From Onthophagus taurus (lineage: Eukaryota > Arthropoda > Insecta > Coleoptera > Scarabaeidae), in the NCBI RefSeq assembly GCF_036711975.1, contig NC_091972.1, forward strand, positions 501,001-565,000: a DNA stretch of 64,000 nt, written 5' to 3'. The notes beneath the pieces are model-generated. The model searched no databases, was not told the origin of the DNA, and saw only the letters and a list, made by a program, of their open reading frames with translations. Below are positions 44,991-57,093 of this stretch, one piece after another. The translations under genes were made by a program, and so were the position numbers. Every line of letters begins with the position of its first letter. The stretch's first letter is position 1.

Positions 44991-47205
44991 ACAGCGTTCA
45001 TAGGGAGTTGGATAACCTTATACAGTATGCTTATGCAACGGACCTTGATTCTGTGCTTTTGGTAACTCGTGATAAGATGGCGGAATAAATAAATATACTA
45101 AAGTAAGTTTAGGAATCCAAGTGAATGATTAATTCTTTTCATTGTATCATGGCATGTTTTAATTATGCTTAGGTTGTAGCGATGGATTTGAAATATACTT
45201 ATATTTCAACACTTTAGTTTTGCTTGAAATTATCAGTTAACATCTAACTCTACGGTTATTGTGGTTAATTGATAAAAATGCAATTGACATCATCGTATCA
45301 CAAGAACGAATTGAGAAATTATCATAAAATACAATCCGTTTTAAAACAAATTTAATTAGAGATATACAAGAATCTAGAAAATTTGTTATCTCGAAGAACT
45401 TTGAAGAAAAATTAACCAAATAAAATTAATATATTTGACTCTTTTCAATCTCCATTATCACTACGACGATTTTGAGTATTTTTTCCACTTGATCAAAGTA
45501 GAAAACTTATTGATTATTACGAAATCTTAATAGCTTTTTGACAGGTAAATAGGTAGGTACGATATATTTTAAACCGTCAATTGAAATGAAATCGACTATT
45601 ACAGAGATAAGAGACTATATATTCTCGAGAGGAAAAGATAACTTTACGTGTGAGTGATTTTTTTTTTAAGTAAAGTCTGCCAAGTTTATAAATAACTCGT
45701 GCATATAAGTGCCCTTGTTATGATAAATTCTTGTATAACTCGTCATTGTTCCTATCAAGATTATAACATTATCATATATTGTTGTTATAAAAATCATGTT
45801 ATGTAATACAGAAGAATTAAAAAATAAAATTCGAAAACAGTGATGTAATAAATTAAGACATTTAACGAACGTTTTAGATTTGATTTTATTAAATTATTAT
45901 AATTGAATTGAGTTTTATGAAAATTTGCTCATCGTATTCGGCTCTATTGTTGGATTTGAATATATCGGAAGCGGTCTGAATGTAAATCATGGAGCGGATG
46001 GTCATTCCGATGTTATTTATTGGACTAGTGCGGTTTACTTCCATCTGCTATCCGACGTTTATTTATATAATTGAAGTCGGGTTAGTCAAGGTGACCAAAC
46101 ATTTATAATCAAAGATTAAAGACGATTTTATATGAAATTTCTTGTAACGATTTTTCCCCAATGTTGTTTTTCCTAAAAAAATCGTGTCTCAAATAAACAT
46201 GAAATCAATACTAAACAGTTTTCATCGTCTAGCATTGAAATAATTTATAACAAGTGGTTCGTGTCGTCCATATGCTAATGTTCTTGTAATTTTTATGTGA
46301 CATTAATTTTAATAATGATGTGGCGGCGAAACTTCAATATAAAATGAAACATAAAATAACGATTGGATAACCAAATAGATAATTCTCCTCATTAACTAAT
46401 TTTAATATTGACGCAAAACCAATTCATTACTCGAGCGTTTAAATAGAGCCCATTGAAAATTAGTAATGAATAGGCAAATGGAGAAATCAATAAATAATAA
46501 ATCTTTTGTTGAGAAGTCTTTTGTTTGAGAAAATCTTTACTTAACGGTATCATAATAAAAGTTATGATTTTTTTAATTAATTCATTAAAATTTAATATTT
46601 GATATTTATATAGTGTTCATAGTTTATAGCGATTAAGGAAACATTGCCTCATGCTAAAAGCACTAATACACTGAAGGTGGATCTAATATTGGAAAGGGAA
46701 GCGCAGTGGGAGATATTGGCAGAAAACTTTTTTACTTATTGTTAAACTCCTAACAGTTTACAATAAATCTATTTCGATCCCCTACAAAGCAGAAATATTA
46801 AAAGGCCGCTTTATTTTAAAGATATATCTTTGATTCATTTCTGAAAATTAAGACATAAAATTAATCCTTTATTTCCCGCAAGCAACTCATAGCAACCACG
46901 TGAACTTTTTTAGATTTGAAGTTTGTAAACATAAAATTATTTTATTGCTGCTGTTCGTGTTTCTATTATTGATCTAAATATACAAACCACACATTGTAAT
47001 TTGTAGCTCTAGGTCACTAAATACGTCACCATAAGTTATCATTGGTCGTAATACTGCGAAGAATGTTTCTGATGGTAAACCCCAGAGAATTTTCGCGTCC
47101 CATTTAACTGTAGCCCCAAATATATCACTCCATTCGTAAGGGGAACTTTACAAAACCATTTCTTAAGGTATCCCAATTCCGTTTTATTGTGAAGTTGCAC
47201 AATTG
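44991..47205. other. No recognised feature
   Basis: About 2.2 kb of AT-rich sequence without a convincing gene, repeat or conserved motif. Possibly Calx intron. Confidence 0.5.
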
Positions 47206-49471
47206 GACCGCGTTATGCATCACTTAACTAAGCGACAAATGAATAATGTTCAGAAAAATAGGATTTTCGTTTTCATCTCTCTAAAAATATAAAACTTCTC
47301 AGAATAGACAGGCTCAAACTATTGAAAATTGTTTGGTGTCTGTCCATTTTTATCACAGAACACTGATGTTAGCTTACAGCTATCACAAGCACGGGATGTT
47401 TCTGTAAATCGTGGTATAAATTTAATCATAAAGTCATCATTTGGCTTAAAAATGAACGATTTTTTTAAATTAATGTGAAATCACCCCAAAAAACACGTTA
47501 AAAATAAAAAGAAAGTGCGGAAAAGTGACTAACACTAGATTAACTTCAGTTATAAAACTTCTATTACATGATAACTAACTTCAGGTTTAAAGTGTCAACC
47601 TCAATTTTGAAATATTTTTAATCTTTATTAAAAATCCTTTAAAATGAGTACAAACACGACATATTTATCTTCAATACTAATAAAGTTATGGTCAACTTCC
47701 GGTTAAGAATGTCAACGTCAATTTTGACATATTTGTAATGGTCGTGAAAAATCCTTTAAAATGAGTCCAAACATGACACGTTTAATTCCAATATTACTCG
47801 AGATATAAGCAACTTCCGGTTTGAAATGTCAATGTCGTTTTGACATATTTTTAATTTTTAAAAAATGCCTTAATATTTGTCACAAAAACAAAAATATAAT
47901 TAAAAAAAAAAAATTAAGGTTGGTATTAATATTTAAAAATTAAATTGCTATCTTCATTGTTGCTAACTTCGGGTTTAATGTTTTTTATTCTAACTTTTTT
48001 ATTTTTTGAGATAATTGCGTCATCTTTGGACTCATTTTAAAGGTTTTTTAATGAAGATGACAAATATGTCAAAATTGACGTTGACGTTACAAACCGGAAG
48101 TGATTGTTTTTCAATTAATATTAAAGTTAAATATGTCGAGTTTGGACTCATTTTAAAGGATTTTTTATAAAGTTGACAAATATGTAATCTTCATTAAATA
48201 TCCTTTAAAATGAGTACAAACACGACATATTTATCTTCAATACTAATGAAGTTATGGTCAACCTCCGGTTAAGAATGTCAACGTCAATTTTGACATATTT
48301 GTAATGGTCGTGAAAAATCCTTTAAAATGAGTCCAAACATGACACGTTTAATTCCAATATTACTCGAGATATAAGCAACTTCCGGTTTGAAATGTCAATG
48401 TCGTTTTGACATATTTTTAATTTTTAAAAAATGCCTTAATATTTGTCACAAAAACAAAAATATAATTAAAAAAAAAAATTAAGGTTGGTATTAATATTTA
48501 AAAATTAAATTGCTATCTTCATTGTTGCTAACTTCGGGTTTAATGTTTTTTATTCTAACTTTTTTATTTTTTGAGATAATTGCGTCATCTTTGGACTCAT
48601 TTTAAAGGTTTTTTAATGAAGATGACAAAAATGTCAAAATTGACGTTGACGTTACAAACCGGAAGTGATTGTTTTTCGATTAATATTAAAGTTAAATATG
48701 TCGAGTTTGGACTCATTTTAAAGGATTTTTTATAAAGTTGACAAATATGTAATCTTCATTAAAAATCCTTTAAAATGAGTACAAACACGACATATTTATC
48801 TTCAATACTAATGAAGTTATGGTCAACTTCCGGTTAAGAATGTCAACGTCAATTTTGACATATTTGTAATGGTCGTGAAAAATCCTTTAAAATGAGTCCA
48901 AACATGACACGTTTAATTCCAATATTACTCGAGATATAAGCAACTTCCGGTTTGAAATGTCAATGTCATTTTAACATATTTTTAATTTTTAAAAAATGCC
49001 TTAATATTTGTCACAAAAACAAAAATATAATTAAAAAAAAAAATTAAGGTTGGTATTAATATTTAAAAATTAAATTGCTATCTTCATTGTTGCTAACTTC
49101 GGGTTTAATGTTTTTTATTCTAACTTTTTTATTTTTTGAGATAATTGCGTCATCTTTGGACTCATTTTGAAGGTTTTTTAATGAAGATGACAAATACGTC
49201 AAAATTGACGTTGACGTTTCAAACCCGAAGTGATTGTATTTCCATTAATATTAAAGGGGCCTATTCACACGTGAGTTTGTTCGTCGAATCTGTCTATCGA
49301 ATTTGTCCGTCGTACAAGTCCGCATGTGTATATCCACGCGCTCGCCGTATATGTCTTGCTCGCCGTACGTTGTGTAGAACAACGAGCAGCGACAGCGAGC
49401 CGAGCATAACCACGCGTGAATACGTACGCAGAGGATTTGTTTGACAGACGGTGCGCTTTTTAAGGTTAAAT

Positions 49472-51480
49472 ATGTCTTTCCGTGATAACAAACAATTTTG
49501 GGAAAGCTTTATTTCATTGTATAAAACGTATCCTTGTCTCTGGAACGTAAAAAGCAAAGAGTACGTAAACAAACAAAAAAGAAATGACGCGTATGAGGCA
49601 TTAGTTATTAAATGCAAAGAAATATGTCCAGAGGCTAATGTACAGTATGTGAGAAAGAAAATTGATTCCTTGCGTGCTGGTTTCCGACGGGAATTAAGAG
49701 AAATGAGGAAAAGCAAACGAACTGGATCATCTGCCGATAACATATACGAGCCTACTTTATGGTATTTTGACTTGCTTTTGTTTACGCAAGACAATGAAGA
49801 GGTCAGGCCTGGAACATCTTCATTGGCAATTGAGGAATCGGCTACCGACGACGACTGCAGTTACAGTGAATTTATAAGCGTAAGTTGCAATTTTACTTAT
49901 TTTATTATGTATTATAATACAATGATACAAAGCAGAAGATTACAGGAATAAACAACAAAACGCTTAACAAAAAGTGATAAAGTTAATTTCAGTTAATCAT
50001 GTTGTCTTGAAATTGTATCTTTCCTTCATGGTTGTAATAATCTTTAAAGGCATTTCTAACATTCTTAGCCATTTCATTGTAATAAGTCCTTCTGTTTTGT
50101 AAGTTTTGTAGTTGACGAAGCTCTTCGCGCCAGTCACCGTCACTGTTGACTGTATCAATACTACGAGTATTCATATAATTAGAACAATTTCTTCTTAAGA
50201 AGTTGTGAAGGATGCAACATGCTAATACTACCGCATCAATCTTTTCTAAATTATTCAATGTAATTGTGCTCAATAATATTCTGAAGCGAGTTGCCAATAT
50301 TCCAAACACATTTTCAACCACTCTTCTCGCTCTGCATAAACGATAATTAAAAATTTTTGCATCATGAGTAATGCCAGTCAAAGAATAAGGCTTCATTACA
50401 TTTTCGGTCAAACTGAAAGCATCGTCGCCAATAAAAACATAAGGCAATTTAACTGCTGCTTTATCGAGACTGCTCGGTAAAGGTATATTTAAAGTGTGGT
50501 TTTCAAGTTTTTCGTAAAAGTCAGTTTCTTGCAGAACACCTCCGTCTGAAATTCTGCCATTAATTCCAGTATACACATACATGAATTCATAATTAGCATT
50601 GACGACCGCAAATAAAACGGTGCTATAAAAGCCTTTATAATTATAATAAAATGATCCACTGTTTGGTGGTTTTTTTATTGCGATGTGTTTTCCATCCATC
50701 GCACCTAAACAGTGTTCAAAATTCCATGAAGTATTAAAGTCATCGGATATTTCCAACCATTCCGCTTCGCTTGATGGAAACTGCAAAAAATATTTTGTGT
50801 TATTTGGCTGTTTATAAAACTTATAACATAATATTATTTTATTTCAGGAGGATACAGTACAGTCCCCTTTAACTCCGACAAGTACCTGCTCCTCTCAGCA
50901 GTCTCGACCTAGAGAGAAGAATAAGAAGTTAACAACCAAAGATAGTACATTGTCACAAAAGAAAGCGAAATTTTTGGATGTAGCAAGCACCGCACTTGCA
51001 GCTGTACCACCAACAACTCTCCGTTATGAACCATTTGGAAAAAGCGTTGCGTGTGACTTGGAAAATATGGAACCACACCAACGGACTATTGCACAGAAAC
51101 TCATTTCAGACGTTCTGTATTTCGGAAAATTGAAGAGGTTGGCAGAAAATTGCTCTATTAGCATTCCTGCTAACATTCCACAAACAGCGGTGTACCACCA
51201 TGACCCATATTATCCTCATCAACAACAACAATATGAAGCAAGTTTAGTTCCTCGGCCAACGCACACACAGTTTTCAGGGTTGTGTACACCAGTACCGCCA
51301 TACACGGCACAAATTACACAAACTTACACACAGCCAACTCAATACACGCCAGCACCAATATCTTCCACACAAGTGGAGAAGAATAGTCAACTCGCGGAAC
51401 GTTCGTCTTTGAATGGAATGATCACAGCCCCTAACGCGAACGAACTTTCTGAATTTATTTCATTTAATAATAGAGTGTAA
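49472..51480 (+). CDS. Harbinger MADF-domain DNA-binding partner protein
   Basis: Two exons, 49472-49879 and 50848-51480 (phase 0), encode 346 aa. Residues about 8-100 form a MADF/Myb-SANT-like domain (FWESFISLYKTYPCLWNVKS, YVRKKIDSLRAGFRRELREM). After a Ser/Thr-rich hinge comes a region with DLENMEPHQRTIAQKLISDV, similar to BESS/C-terminal dimerisation regions, then a Pro/Gln/Thr-rich tail. In Harbinger elements this second protein helps carry the transposase into the nucleus and to the ends (known for the family). ATG 49472 is chosen because the frame upstream has no ATG. Its intron contains exon 2 of the transposase, on the other strand. Confidence 0.85.
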
Positions 51481-51957
51481 TAAATGTAAGTTATAAACGA
51501 TTTATAAATAATAAAAATAACATACCTTCATGTATTCCTTTTTTAACGCCTTAAATAATGCCCAACAAGTTTCAGGTATAATATTACCCAGTAACTGTGG
51601 TGATATAGCACAACTGAACTTTAAATCTGCAATACATCTTCCGGTTGCTAGGTATCGTAACGTGGCAACTAGTCGCTCTCTAGCACTTACTGCTTCTCTA
51701 ATATGTGTATTTTTTCGTACAATCATGGGCCGGATATACTGCAGCAATGTTTCGAACGATTCACTGTCCATACGAAAAAAATTATGTAAATCACTAGGCT
51801 CATTGGTTTTCAGTTCTCTAATTAAACTCATATGGGAATATCTCCGTCTTTCCAAATACCAACGTTTACACCAGATCCTTTTCTTTTTTTTTTCATCAAA
51901 CAATGCAATGTAAGCCCCAATCAGTGCTACATTTCTTTTTGTAGTAATTGAATCCAT
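49989..51957 (-). CDS. Harbinger DDE transposase (HARBI1-like)
   Basis: Two minus-strand exons, 51957-51526 and 50780-49989 (phase 0), encode 407 aa. Exon 1 has the N-terminal helical region (FFRMDSESFETLLQYIRPMI, RLVATLRYLATG). Exon 2 carries the DDE_Tnp_4-type catalytic core: first aspartate in CLGAMDGKHIAI, second in YVFIGDDAFSL, glutamate in CRARRVVENVFG. All three are present, and the length is normal for the family. It cuts and pastes the element, typically into TWA targets. The single intron contains exon 2 of the opposite-strand MADF gene. No damage seen. Confidence 0.92.
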
Positions 51958-52782
51958 ATCTTACAAAAATCACTCCTGACTGCTAGGAAACACGTGCTAC
52001 TGCAGATGGATTTGTTGCAATGTGTGTAGTTAAACGACGAATTTGTTTCATTGTATGTACTAAATAACGGATCTGTTCGCCGATCAAATCCACCGCACAT
52101 GTCCGCGTGTGAATAGGCCCCTTAAAGTTAAATATGTCGAGTTTGGACTCATTTTAAAGGATTTTTTATGAAGTTGGCAAATATGTCAAAATTAAAAGTT
52201 GAAAGTTCGAACTTTTTGGTTTTTTGAGACAAATACGTCAAGTTTGTACTCACTTTAAAGGTTATTTTATGAAGATTACTACGAATATAATAATAGAATT
52301 AAAGTTCTCGTTCTAGTTTTAGTTCAATAAAAATATCCAACGTAATAATATCTTATGCTAACTAGCGCTACCTACCACTGCCACTAGAACCAACGCTAGA
52401 CTGAGAACTAGAAAGTTTCGGGTTTAGCCGTGCGTCTTCAGACTTCTAGTTTTAACGCAATAAAAATATGCAACATAGTGATATCTTATGTTAACAAAAG
52501 CTACTACCGCTGTCGTTTGTAAAATGGATAAGATGAGAGATGTTAATCTATTTGTAGAGTCTCTGAAGATGGTCAAGGACCGAAACTAGTTAGACTTAAA
52601 TTCTATATAAAATAAAAGACATAAACTTTTAATTTTATACTAACATCTAGAAAATAACACTGGCCCGAAATTGTAGGTTCATCTATTTATCTATTCTAGG
52701 TCTTTCAATTATTTACAATCAAACACTTTTCCTCACATATTATTATACATCTTATTGAAAATTTGAACTGTACAAATTGAAA

Positions 52783-52788
52783 TTTATT
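52783..52788 (-). terminator. Polyadenylation signal of P450 gene
   Basis: AATAAA on the minus strand, 17 bp beyond the stop codon. Confidence 0.5.
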
Positions 52789-52804
52789 ATTTACAATAAT
52801 TAAT

Positions 52805-54430
52805 TCATCTTTTTTCCAATTTAATTCTAACACCCTCTTCAGGTCTCATAATAAGTTCACCTAATTCATTTACATTATCCTGAGAGTCAATTGCAATAAC
52901 TTTGTAAGTTTTTAAGATTGCTGCCAAAACCGTTTTTTCTTCATAAATAGCAAATTTTTGTCCAATACAATTTCTTGGTCCAGCACTGAATGGAATGTAA
53001 GCATATGGATGTCGTGATGTAGTATTTTCAGGTAAAAATCGATCCGGATCAAATTTCATTGGGTTCGGATAAATTTTTGGATTTCTATGCACCTTATAAA
53101 TGTGTACAGAACAATAAACGTTTTTAGGAATTTTATAACCATCTATTACTATTTCTTCAGTTAATTTTCTTGCTATTATTGGTACACTAGGATATATTCT
53201 TAAAGCTTCTTTAATACAACATTCTAAATATTGCAAGTCGTTTAATTCGGATATCGTTTCGGGACACTTTTTGTCACCTAAAACGTCTTTAAGTTCTTTA
53301 TAGACTTTTTCTTGTAGATCAAGATGATTTCCTAATAAAAATAAACTCCAAGATATCGCTGCTGTTGTTGTATCGTGTCCTTCAAACATAAAGGTGTCCA
53401 CTTCTTCTCTTACATCTTTATCGGGAACAGTTTCGTTCGCAGATAAAAGTAGATCCAAGAAAGATAATTTTTGTTTCGAATTTATTAAAACGTCGTTAGA
53501 TGAAGATGATATTTTATTACTAGGATTTTCTTGTAAAATTTTTTTTCTATCAGCAATAACTTTAGTTGTAAATCCATGGAGAATCTTTAAATGTCGTTGA
53601 AATTCTCTTCCCTCAGGGAATAAATAATACAAATTTGAATGATACCAAGGCGTAAATAATCTATTTATGATTAATTCACTGGTTTTGTATAATGAATCGA
53701 CGTACTGATTATTTTCTGTATTTTCCAAAGCGTTCGCTGAAACTCCCATTGCAGTTTCACATATAATATCTAAAGCGCAATGAGTTATATAAGGATAAAC
53801 ATCGAATACTTCGTTATTTGCTTCTTTTTCTAAAACTGTAATTAAACGTCGACTTTTTTGTGAAAAAACATTCATGTAGTGTTCTAAGATTTTGAAATGG
53901 AAGGCTGGTGTTATTAATTTGCGACGCTGAAACCATTTGGGACCTAAAATTAATTAAAAGTTAACAGTGTTTTGTATTTCAAAGTAATTTAATATTACCA
54001 TTACTAATTAATAAACCATCACCTAACCATGGCAGAATAAAGTCGTAACCTCTTCCTTTTGTTATTAATTTTGAACTTTTTAGAACGATTTCTATGTGTT
54101 CAGGTTGCATAATGTGAATTTCCGCCAAATTATTACTCCATGTTCTAAAAAATGGTCCATATTTTTCGGTAATATCTTTAATTTTTTTGAAGATATCTTT
54201 AAAAAAACATATTTTTTTTATTATATACGATGGTTTTAGTTAATTATAAGTATTCATTTTTAATTACCATATTTTGTAGTTCCAAAAAATACGTGTAAAC
54301 TTCCGATAAACGGGTAAGCTGTTGGACCTTGAATTTTATCGATATATTGTACTACTTCTTTGTGCCATTTCCAATAATTTCGAAGCATCCATAATAAAGC
54401 TATGATACCCAAAGTTATTATGTAATACAT
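52805..54430 (-). CDS. Cytochrome P450, CYP4 family
   Basis: Three minus-strand exons: 54430-54268, 54196-53999, 53943-52805; 1,500 nt, 499 aa, both introns in phase 1. The N-terminus is a membrane anchor (residues 2-15, YYIITLGIIALLWM). The CYP4 signature EVDTFMFEGHDTT, whose glutamate can bind haem covalently, forms the I helix. ExxR is in KEALR, the PERF-type motif is FDPDRF, and the haem loop is PFSAGPRNCIGQKFA with the cysteine ligand. It is ER-bound and takes electrons from P450 reductase. CYP4 members oxidise fatty acids, pheromones, cuticular hydrocarbons or xenobiotics; the substrate is not predictable. Intact. It may lie antisense within a Calx intron, as no further Calx exon was found before it. 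Confidence 0.95.
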
Positions 54431-54974
54431 TTTTATACTAAAATTAATTATTTTTGGTTTATATTCCTCTGATCAACGACTGTTGGAGAACGTGTTGAAT
54501 TGCGTATTTATAATTGTCGCACAGTTTGGAGTTTGAACCCATAATTATCATTTTTATGACTATCAACAAATATTTTTTGAAATTTTTTAAATATACCAAA
54601 TAAATCTTTCTAATGATGCGGTAATATTTCTTTATCATATTTGACATATATTAAAAAATGATATTATGCATGAAAAAATAATATTGTGTAAGAGGCATTA
54701 TTTTCAAACTCTACAGGTGTTCCGGTGACTCGGGGCATAAAATTAACCTCATATACTAGAGCAAAAATGATGACGATTCGTGAAAAAAAATTATTATAAA
54801 AGTCTTCAAATGGCCAAGATATGGGCCATCAAAGTTCAGAAATTTTAACACATTTTTCTAAATATTTTCAATACCATTTATGATAGAGCGTTGAAATTTG
54901 GTACAGGGTAAAGATATATCAAGCAAAATCATTGAACCAATTTTGACTTTGATCGGGCGGCGGCAACCATGCTA

Positions 54975-56477
54975 TACAGGGTGTACCTAAAATTTGTTTG
55001 CTCAGAACTTTTTTGTTCGCACGTAACCCTACATTTGTTTTTGTACTTTTTAATAGAAAATTTATTTTAGAAACTTTTATCACTCTTTGAAAATTTTGAT
55101 AACATTGACCGTTTTCGAGTTATACGCAAAAATGTTAAGCTTTGATTTCAATCGTAACAAACAAAAAAAGGAAACATTTCCGTATGATCTGAGTTGGCGA
55201 TGACAATTGAAAAACGAACTGAGCTAATAACCATTATTTGCATAAATTTCTAAGTGCAGATTTAATTAAATCCAGCGTTAATTTATTTTAGTTGAATAAA
55301 AGAATGTAATTTCCAAAACGATAAATTTAATTTTCACGGTAACAACAAACAAGAACATAACAAAAATTCTAACAAAAATATTAACAAGAACATAAAATTA
55401 TAAACAAATAGTAATAAATAAAAAAGAAGAAAAAATACTAAAGCAGATGTTCAAAAACACTGCCTGATATCGCCGTCTTAAATTAAAGCGCACTCTGCGG
55501 AGACCATTGATCTCAGTTCGAAGTTGATCAAATGAATCAACAATTCGCAATCTCAGTTGATCAACTGAAGTTATTTCAACGCAGTAAACTAGCGATTTAA
55601 CGCGTTCCCATAAATAAAAATCTACAGGTGTAAGATCCGGCGATCGGGGGGCCAACTTATGGGTGCACCTACTCTTCGTTCAACCCACCGTCCCGGAAAA
55701 CGTTCCCTCAGAAATTCTTGGACAGCCTGTCTGCTGTCACATTGCTTGCTTTGTGTTTAAAAGAACATCATCTCAAAAATCATCTAATTTCTCTAAATGT
55801 CGCCTGTATGTATGTCCATCCAGCCTTGATGGTAAGAAAACGGGTCCAATAATTTCATCGCCCACAATACCAGCCCAAACGTTATGAGAAAATCTCCATT
55901 GTGATTTCCAAGTTTTCTTAAATCTTGGATTTTCGTCTGCCCAACTATGTAAATTTCTCAAAGTGATGATTCCATCTTTAGAAAAAGTAGATTCATCTGT
56001 AAAAAGTACTTTTTCTAAAAACTGATCATCAATTTGGATTTTGTGCTGCATTATTTGGCAATATGCCAATTGCCCACTGCGACTGCAATATGCATTGACA
56101 TTGCCCTAATGTCAAAATCATGTCAGTTTGTTCACTAAATGTGTAACTCTCCATTTTCAACACTTAAAATTAATAATAACTAACTAACAGAACTATCGTT
56201 TGTGTTTAAACGACATAAGCGAGTTGACAGCAAGTTGTTTTTTTTAATTGCCATGGCCAACCTTGACTTTTTCGAAGACTTCGTTTTTTTAGTGTTACCA
56301 TTGAAATTGAAGTTTAATATTTTCGCGTATAACTCGAAAACAGTCAATGTTATCAAAATTTTCAAAGAGTGATAAAAGTTTCTAAAATAAATTTTCTATT
56401 AAAAAGTACAAAAATAAATGTAGGGTTACGAGCGAACAAAAAAGTTCTGAGCAAACAAATTTTAGGGACAGCCTGTA
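54975..56477 (-). mobile_element. DDE transposon inserted at the palindrome centre
   Basis: Ends TACAGGGTGTACCTAAAATT and AATTTTAGGGACAGCCTGTA are inverted with a few mismatches; the repeats extend about 160 bp (GTACAAAAATAAATGTAGGG, TAACATTGACCGTTTTCGAG). Flanked by TA on both sides. Length 1.5 kb. Confidence 0.85.
55398..56069 (-). pseudogene. DDE transposase remnant, DUF4817-type family
   Basis: Minus-strand fragments: 56069-55773 with VLFTDESTFSKDGIITLRNL (first aspartate), NVWAGIVGDEIIGPVFLP and a stop; then 55655-55398 with APRSPDLTPVDFYLWERVKS (third acidic motif) and the basic C-terminus. The middle with the second aspartate and the N-terminal HTH are degraded. Same family as 3694-4734, different subfamily. 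Confidence 0.75.
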
Positions 56478-57093
56478 TAGCATGGTTGCCGCCGCCCGAT
56501 CAAAGTCAAAATTGGTTCAAAGATTTTGCTTGATATTTGTTTACCCTCTACCAAATTTCAACGCTCTACCATAAATGGTATTGAAAATATTTAGAAAAAT
56601 GTGTTAAAATTTCTGAACTTTGATGGCCCATATCTTGGCCATTGGAAGACTTTTATAATAATTTTTTTTCACGAATCGTCATCATTTTTGCTCTAGTATA
56701 TGAGGTTAATTTTATGCCCCGAGTCACCGGAACACCCTGTATAATACATGAAAAATTTTCATCTGAAACTTAAAGGATTATGATTAGAATGTTGGAAGAA
56801 TTGAAAGAACTCGTTTTTAGACATTAAAACGGCTTTGAAATGTCCTATCGTTCTATCTTGGTGATTTTATAACCTAAATCCAATCCACTAACACATAAAG
56901 CCAATGCTAAAAGCTATTTATTTTGTACTTCTAAGACTTTTTTTCTTTCTTGCTCCTGTATCTTCTTTTTTATGTATAATATTTTCAAGGAGAGTCGAAG
57001 ATACGACATAGCAACGAACTATATGAGCTATACATAGAGGTTCCCTAACAACACACATAAAATTAATGCAGCACCGCTGAATATGCATGAATG

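Larger units (their letters stand above)
49255..52122. mobile_element. PIF/Harbinger transposon, apparently intact
   Basis: Perfect 17-bp inverted ends AGGGGCCTATTCACACG, flanked by the 3-bp duplication TAA (49252-49254 and 52123-52125), the usual Harbinger target type. The element is 2,868 bp and has the two proteins of an autonomous Harbinger: a DDE transposase (minus) and a MADF/Myb-like protein (plus). Both splice to full-length frames with no stop or frameshift. Confidence 0.93.
47206..52690. mobile_element. Tandem-repeat element with 565-bp units, invaded by Harbinger
   Basis: Begins with GGACCGCGTTATGCATCACT, the same end as the element at 10.26 kb. From about 47.55 kb there are three near-identical units of about 565 bp (GTTATGGTCAAC at 47685, 48251 and 48816), each with inverted segments around AACTTCCGGTTAAGAATGTC and CAAACCGGAAGTGATTG. 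A Harbinger copy (49255-52122) splits the last unit, which resumes at 52123. A little hairpin satellite (52300-52450) and the inverted end ATGGATAAGATGAGAGATGT follow, as at 12.5 kb. Non-coding apart from the insertion. Confidence 0.75.
54712..56741. mobile_element. Long palindromic element, interrupted at its centre
   Basis: The arms 54712-54972 and 56480-56741 are inverted copies (TGTTCCGGTGACTCGGGGCA at one end; GGCAACCATGC / GCATGGTTGCC at the centre). Without the inner element it would be a ~520-bp palindrome with no loop. Ends TACAGG/CCTGTA. Non-coding. Confidence 0.85.

Noticed and set aside
49294..49794. 166-codon minus-strand ORF over the MADF exon
   Set aside because: Shadow of the MADF coding exon and terminal region of the Harbinger element.
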